A stretch of DNA of 11,353 nt, from positions 13,940 to 25,292 of the forward strand of contig UZAN01043829.1 of assembly GCA_900618425.1 (NCBI GenBank), written 5' to 3'. The position numbers were made by a program, and so were the translations under genes. Under the pieces are notes generated by a model. That model had not been told where the DNA came from. It saw only the letters and a list, made by a program, of their open reading frames with translations, and searched no databases. Source of the DNA: Echinostoma caproni. Lineage: Eukaryota; Platyhelminthes; Trematoda; Plagiorchiida; Echinostomatidae. Of the stretch, positions 7,266 through 11,353 are shown in pieces. Numbering within the stretch: the stretch's first letter is position 1; each line of letters begins with the position of its first letter.

Positions 7266-7850
7266 CTATCGTCATGTAAGAATTTTTTCTACTATATGAT
7301 ATGTAAGACTATGACTAGGATAATCCGAAAACAACTGTTCGCTCACAGACTCTTTTTCTCAATGCTATCATGGGATATTCATGGTTTGAAATCGATCACA
7401 TAACAAATAATGACACTCAGATTTCGTTCTCAAATGATGAGCCTAGAAAATTTTAGCTGGATATGTGCCGGCAAACAAGTGTGCTGCACTGCATTATTAT
7501 TTCATGGGAAAATGATAAGTGATAGAATCTGTTACATTTGGATTTCACGCAATCTAGTCCAGGCCCCGTAGCCCGCTAGCAAAGTAGAACAACCGGACGC
7601 ACGGTAGGATAGATTTATTATGATCGTTCACAATCAAGCGTGTGTTCAACAAGGCATCCATGGAACTAACAGCCAATCAGGATCGGGCCCATGTCGACCG
7701 GATGTATCGCATAGGCGAGTGTGAGAGGTTGATCGATCTGAGTAGATATCAATCGATAACGTCTGTGAAACGAGCAAATTATCGATGCGCACACAGGCAT
7801 AACGCACGTACTTAAGCTGCAGGCACGTATGCCACAGAGTCAGTTTCATA
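7266..7850. other. Unassigned region right of the GIY-YIG fragment
   Basis: No coding homology was recognised. It could be decayed upstream sequence of the Penelope-like element, but no RT motif was found on the minus strand. At about 7655-7685 the minus strand reads CTGATTGGCTGTTAG, which resembles GGATTGGCTGTCACG in repeat copy R1. A fifth, very diverged R copy is therefore possible. A 67-codon minus-strand open frame at 7646-7849 has no recognisable motif. Confidence 0.3.
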
Positions 7851-8634
7851 CAATGAATACTTACCTTACCGCGGCTGCCTCCTTGGAAAGGTTAAACCGG
7901 CTCCGGACATGATCATGATCATGAATTTTCTTGGGAGTTGGGTACGCGAGACGTCTCCAGCGTCACTCGGCGCATTTTAATTTGGAGGACGCACCTCTAG
8001 GCTTTTCAAAACCCAGTGCAAACTGCAAGGCACCAAGAAGCAACCTCTCGCCTCGGAAGTGAGGGGTCAATGACTTTAGTTTTAAAAGGCCAGTTACGTT
8101 AGAAATTTGTAACGACACCGTCATTGGGTTTAGGCGGCTGTAAACAGGAATCAGGTGACCAGCATGAAACCCACCACACCGTGGTATTACCGCCGCTCTT
8201 TGTTCGCGACTGCTTATTTGTTGCAGTATATCACAATTTATTTACAACTAACCTTCTTTGGTGAAGGTATTCCCTTATCCACAACCCGGTGACGCGCCTG
8301 GTAGCATTCAGCTTTGCTTAAGCCGAGGGGACTGAAGAAATACTCAGCACCTTTAGGGGTACGAACACATTTCTCAAATAAAGCATGGCACGTTGGATGA
8401 CGGAGAGTAGTGACCATTCCTTTTAACTAGCCATCCTAACACATGCCAGTGAAATGTGTATCATTTTCCGTATCAAGTTCGAACGATAATGCTTCTCTAG
8501 TGGTGGTATTGCGGTAAGCAGTCTGTATGGTGCTCCTAGCCTACAGGAGAACGCCAGCCAAGGGGGCTGCGCATTACAGCTTTCGGATAACAGTGGTGAG
8601 TCAACCCTCCCAGTTGACGCCGGTCTAACGTCTA
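7851..8634. other. Unassigned, probably repetitive sequence
   Basis: I see no conserved protein motif on either strand. It holds a 16-bp self-complementary sequence, CATGATCATGATCATG, at 7908-7923. The GC-richer blocks near 7960-8080 and 8270-8340 look like remnants of interspersed repeats, but I could not name a family or find a second copy in the window. An 86-codon minus-strand frame at 8423-8683 runs into repeat copy R2 and is not considered a gene. Confidence 0.3.
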
Positions 8635-8935
8635 TGCGTAACAGTTTATGAACAACAAGCCACAGGCGAATCGCGATGATCAATTAGAAATCGTGTGTTC
8701 CAGACAGAAGCTGTGTGACGTCAAGAATAGAAGAACTAATAAACCTCCTTTGTATATGTTAGTTAATCTCCTTGATTTCTGTCAATAAAGGAACTGCTAC
8801 TTATGTGGTCTTTTTCTTGCGTCTCGGCTACTTGAGATACAACCATTCAACTGCTATTGCGATACAGTGTTTCAGTTGCGTCCGTGATTCTTGATTCGTA
8901 ATTCGTGATCTGTACCCATTCAAACTACTACAGTT
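8635..8935 (+). repeat. Repeat R, copy R2 (best-preserved LTR-like signals)
   Basis: Homologous, in opposite orientation, to R1. In sense order it carries GCGTAACAGTTTATG (8635-8649), CAATTAGAAATCG (8682-8694), a perfect TGACGTCA CRE palindrome (8716-8723) and CTTTGTATATGTTAGTTAAT. AATAAA follows (8784-8789), then TGTGGTCTTTTTCTTGCGTCTCG (8804-8826). The end is irregular TGATTCGT/ATTCGTGATC units at about 8884-8911. A poly(A) signal followed by a GT/T-rich stretch resembles the R-U5 part of an LTR. Nearby CTACTACA (8926-8933) echoes the (CTA)n array beside R1. Confidence 0.6.
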
Positions 8936-9131
8936 TGGGTAAATTCAGTTGGTGAATTCGTGAGAATGCATCCACGATTATTAGGGCACAGCATTTATCA
9001 AGATATGGGCCAGTGGAAAATGTAAAGCACTCCTTGCCATGGTTCAGAAGAAGTTGGCCATAGAATTCACTTTGATGATTTTTAATGAAGCTATTGTGTA
9101 CTACTTTCGCAGTTTTTGTTTGTATACCCAA
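8928..9131 (-). pseudogene. Short integrase-like remnant
   Basis: A 67-codon minus-strand frame ends FTFSTGPYLDKCCALIIVDAF, then SRIHQLN. Spacing and residues recall the gypsy integrase core around its first catalytic Asp: the GP..., then the IIVDAFS strand, as in (HVDF)AGP...LVVVDAFS. The Asp itself would be replaced by Phe. It is a different integrase subfamily from the CsRn1-like copy, which reads VLVDYFTKR. It ends where repeat copy R2 begins, which suggests they may be parts of one dead element. The match is short and could be chance. Confidence 0.35.
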
Positions 9132-9599
9132 TACCGGTGTTCAGCCCATGCCATCAGCCATACTAAAACAGAATAAAGATAAGCTAGAATAGCTTATTTC
9201 AGTGATAAAGAAATGAGGACATCATCATTATGAAATAATTCATCAGAATTAGTCAACAAACCTTTAAAAGTCACAACAGGAGAGGAAACCCGCGAATTTC
9301 ATTGATTGACCAGTTTCGAAATAGAACCGAACGAATAAGGTCACATCATTTTTGAGCATCCTCAATTAACCACCAGTCATTTTTGCTTGGTAATAGATGA
9401 TTGAGCAAGCAATCCGAACTTGGAGGTAAGGCTGATACTGCAGGATTTCCGGATGGGAGATTAACATGTTTTTCATACATTTATCTCTACTATACACAAT
9501 GATGGAATTATACTAGCAGAGAGCAAGAGACCAAAGTTTAACCATTGCGGCAAATATTTAGTGATCAGAATAGACACCAAGAACGAAACGGGAATTGAG
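9132..9599. other. Unassigned AT-rich spacer
   Basis: No open frame or motif of note. It contains a small perfect hairpin (ATAAGCTA, loop GAA, TAGCTTAT, 9179-9197) and a 7-bp stem (TTGCTTG/CAAGCAA) around 9384-9412. Both are small enough to be chance in AT-rich DNA. Confidence 0.4.
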
Positions 9600-9780
9600 A
9601 GTCCGAATCGCACTAGTAGTCAGTCGACTGCCGAAGTCTGCCGTCAACGAGAGGGAGAAAAATCCACTGAAGTAGCGGTTTATTGATTGAAACAAATCCA
9701 TGCGATTGAATAATATGTAAATAGAAGCAACTTAAGGTAAATAGGCATCAACCAGTCAGCTTGCTTGTTCTCTTAGTCAC
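9600..9780 (-). repeat. Repeat R, copy R3
   Basis: Plus-strand reading shows AACGAGAGGGAGAAAAATCCAC, then TTTATTGATTGAAAC (AATAAA on the minus strand, 9679-9684). GCGATTGAATAATATGTA and AATAGAAG follow, in the same order as copy R1. The outer end, ACTAGTGCGATTC on the minus strand (about 9606-9618), matches ACTAGCGCAATTT at the outer end of R4. It is oriented opposite to R4, so R3 and R4 form an inverted pair. Confidence 0.6.
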
Positions 9781-9849
9781 AAGACTCCTGCTTGAGCCTC
9801 ATGGCTTTCGATTGACCGAGACCTTGGACAGTTCCAATTTCTGGACAAT

Positions 9850-10125
9850 ACTGCCAACCAATCAGAATCCTTGCGGTTCAGCCGGAGGCTGTGAGATATC
9901 AAGAATGCAGCAGGCTGTAGACCTAGACTTGTTTACCTATTGCAGTTTGTTGTACGCATTATCTAATTCAAGTTGATTTTCCTCGATAAACTAACTGTGA
10001 GTTCTTTGGCTCTTTTCCTGTGTCTCGTTGCCGGGAGATTCCAGCCCCCGATTGCTAGTGGGATTCCTTGGGTCATTCGTGACTTTGATCCATGATCTGT
10101 GATTCGTCCATATTCCGACTAGCGC
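9850..10125 (+). repeat. Repeat R, copy R4
   Basis: Sense order as in R2: a CCAATCAG box at about 9858-9865, CTGTGAGATATCAAGAATGCAG (9888-9909, matching CTGTGTGACGTCAAGAATAGAAG in R2), and GTACGCATTATCTAATTCAAG. A degenerate GATAAA follows (9985-9990) where the others have AATAAA, then CTCTTTTCCTGTGTCTCG and TCATTCGTGAC/GATCTGTGATTCGTCC. The sequence between R3 and R4 (about 9780-9850) is probably shared inner sequence, so boundaries are approximate. Confidence 0.55.
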
Positions 10126-10204
10126 AATTTGACATCGCGCAACTGAGCTGCCAGTTATCCATCAATTGAACCTACATGCCAGTCTGTTCAAGATCTAAGA
10201 ACGA

Positions 10205-10643
10205 TTGGAGCGGTTCGAACTGCGGTGCAGCATTCTTCAGGGTGGCGCGAAGAAACAATCGGCGAGCTGCCGTACAAATTGGAATTTCTCAGAAACTCCG
10301 GCAAAACCTCTATACGACTCAATAAAGCGACTGCTGCATGATCACCTACTGTCCAAGGAGTTTATGCTTGTGTATATTTGTTGGTGATTTCAACAGACAT
10401 GATGTTCAGAAACGCGCTCCCTTGAGCAGTTCAGACCATTGTATCTTAAAAGTATGTCCCACTGTATACAGCAAAACCAACCGATACACATTTTTAAAAA
10501 GGCCTTACAAGATAGGGAGTCAAAGATATTGTTCATCAGAAAACCTAGAAGGGCTAAGATCCATGATTGCTGCCACTGATTTCCTAAGCAGAACCCTTCT
10601 GTCTTTTGTGAACATATTACGAACCACCTTAATTTCTATTTAA
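10205..10643 (+). pseudogene. LINE endonuclease-domain fragment (CR1-like)
   Basis: A non-LTR retrotransposon ORF2 starts with an APE-type endonuclease that nicks the target. Here one frame (10205-10387) reads PLYDSIKRLLHDHLLSKEFM. After a one-base shift near 10385, another frame (from about 10383) reads VGDFNRH. It continues APLSSSDHCILKV. GDFN and SDH are the late hallmarks of APE endonucleases, the SDH His being catalytic. In intact proteins they are separated by about 50-80 residues; here only about 13 lie between, so an internal deletion is likely. The frame runs on through FLKRPYKIG and EGLRSMIAATDF, typical of the linker after the endonuclease, to a TAA at 10641-10643. Clade assignment is tentative. 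Confidence 0.6.
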
Positions 10644-10689
10644 CCAGTGTTGTCCACTAGAAACGGTCTTTATCCATAAAGGCAGATAT

Positions 10690-10920
10690 TTATCACCGCT
10701 ACTCAAGCAGCTACGCAGGCGGAAATAATAAGCTTATAAACAAGGACAAAGAATCCATGTCAAACGGCTAACAATTTCGATCGAAGCTGAAATAAATCGG
10801 TTGAAGAAACTGTACATCGACAGTATCCTAGGAAACTCTAGTTGTAGTGATACGTGGAGAGCTATCAACCGAATGTGTGGCAGTTACAATAAAAACAAAA
10901 AGGAAACTTTAATTGTCTAA
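10690..10920 (+). pseudogene. LINE ORF2 linker fragment between endonuclease and RT
   Basis: This continues the LINE fragment to its left after frameshifts. LLKQLRRRK is followed by NNKLINKDKES in a second frame. A clean frame follows, 10774-10920, reading ISIEAEINRLKKLYIDSILG and then SDTWRAINRMCGSYNKNKKETLIV before TAA. The helix-rich pattern ending in W(R/K)AINR..G is what CR1-type LINEs show upstream of the reverse transcriptase. The RT itself is not present before the window ends. No cellular gene explains the pattern better, but a profile search was not possible. Confidence 0.6.
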
Positions 10921-11068
10921 ACAGTCCCACAGAGCACATTTTCAAATAGAACAAGGAGTGGCGAACAAGCTCGTTTTCAGTTATTCGTAGTCATGCCAAA
11001 TACATCACAATAAATATTACGCTGTTTATATATAAATCGGTATTCAATCATAAAAAACGTAAACAAAT

Positions 11069-11171
11069 GTTTCGGGAAAGGGAAAATAACCTCATGGGTT
11101 ATCTGGGGCTAAGTTCATCTTGGGACCGGATATGGAATTCTCAATGATCGCATGATTGTTAGGTCATCCGA
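11069..11171 (+). repeat. Left arm of a perfect 103-bp inverted repeat
   Basis: Begins GTTTCGGGAAAGGG and ends GGTCATCCGA. Its reverse complement matches 11251-11353 at all 103 positions checked. Pairing stops inward at 11171/11251. Outward extent is unknown because the right arm ends with the window. Confidence 0.98.
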
Positions 11172-11250
11172 AACAAAAACAATTTGTGCAGGCGCTTAAG
11201 CTCCCCTGGCCCACCCCCTATACACCCCATATTCCGAGTGGTCCCAACGA
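11172..11250. other. 79-nt loop between inverted-repeat arms
   Basis: Unpaired spacer. It contains a C-rich run (GGCCCACCCCCTATACACCCC, about 11209-11229) and no open frame or recognised motif. Confidence 0.9.
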
Positions 11251-11353
11251 TCGGATGACCTAACAATCATGCGATCATTGAGAATTCCATATCCGGTCCC
11301 AAGATGAACTTAGCCCCAGATAACCCATGAGGTTATTTTCCCTTTCCCGAAAC
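11251..11353 (-). repeat. Right arm of the perfect inverted repeat, cut by the window end
   Basis: Exact reverse complement of 11069-11171. The window's last base is still paired, so the palindrome may continue beyond it. Confidence 0.98.

Noticed and set aside
7646..7849. 67-codon minus-strand open frame
   Set aside because: It has no recognisable domain and its length is expected by chance. The region resembles diverged repeat sequence.
7908..7923. 16-bp palindrome CATGATCATGATCATG
   Set aside because: It arises from a short ATGATC tandem repeat, with nothing around it suggesting a regulatory role.
9179..9197. Small perfect hairpin with 8-bp stem
   Set aside because: Too small and AT-rich to distinguish from chance. 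No terminator logic applies in a eukaryotic context.
8635..10125. R2 and R4 as the two LTRs of a single element about 1.5 kb long
   Set aside because: They share orientation, but R3 lies between them inverted, no PBS or PPT was found next to them, and their divergence is high. Independent copies are more likely.
1..11353. CRISPR array, bacterial operon or phage module
   Set aside because: No regularly spaced repeats, no operon-like gene packing and no ribosome-binding-site pattern. All recognisable coding remnants are eukaryotic retroelements.

Overview
The window looks like repeat-dense DNA from an animal nuclear genome. A trematode flatworm is my best guess. The reasons are a CsRn1-like Ty3/gypsy retrotransposon, a GIY-YIG endonuclease fragment of the Penelope-like type, a CR1-like LINE fragment and a tRNA-derived SINE, with a moderate base composition that looks less AT-rich than Schistosoma. 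The species is not determined. I found no intact cellular gene and no bacterial or phage signature.

Layout. Positions 1-820 are mostly unassigned, with two weak open tracts. A tRNA-derived SINE head lies on the minus strand at about 837-1037. A complete but badly decayed gypsy element spans 1480-6856: 5' LTR 1480-1757, PBS near 1761, gag from 1784, then protease, reverse transcriptase, RNase H and integrase remnants to about 5935, an (AGT)n array, an embedded repeat copy, a purine tract at 6564-6576 and 3' LTR to 6856. The LTRs are only about 85% identical by eye, so the insertion is old. It is flanked by the 4-bp duplication GGCC.

The gypsy element sits inside an older minus-strand ORF. The GIY-YIG core is on its right (6864-7265) and the C-terminal tail of the same ORF is on its left (1349-1479). 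Removing the element and one GGCC puts the two parts next to each other. The gypsy RT carries its own insertion of about 156 bp, flanked by AATAG.

The right half (7266-11353) is a field of degenerate repeats. Four diverged copies of one repeat, called R here, lie at about 6060-6420 (minus), 8635-8935 (plus), 9600-9780 (minus) and 9850-10125 (plus). R has an AATAAA signal, a T/GT-rich stretch after it and, in two copies, a CRE-like site, so it resembles an LTR. A short integrase-like remnant adjoins the second copy. A LINE endonuclease/linker fragment lies at about 10205-10918. The window ends in a perfect 103-bp inverted repeat with a 79-nt loop, which is either a very young foldback or an assembly artefact.

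No genes here work together as a pathway. The window records successive transposon insertions, and none of the elements looks able to move.
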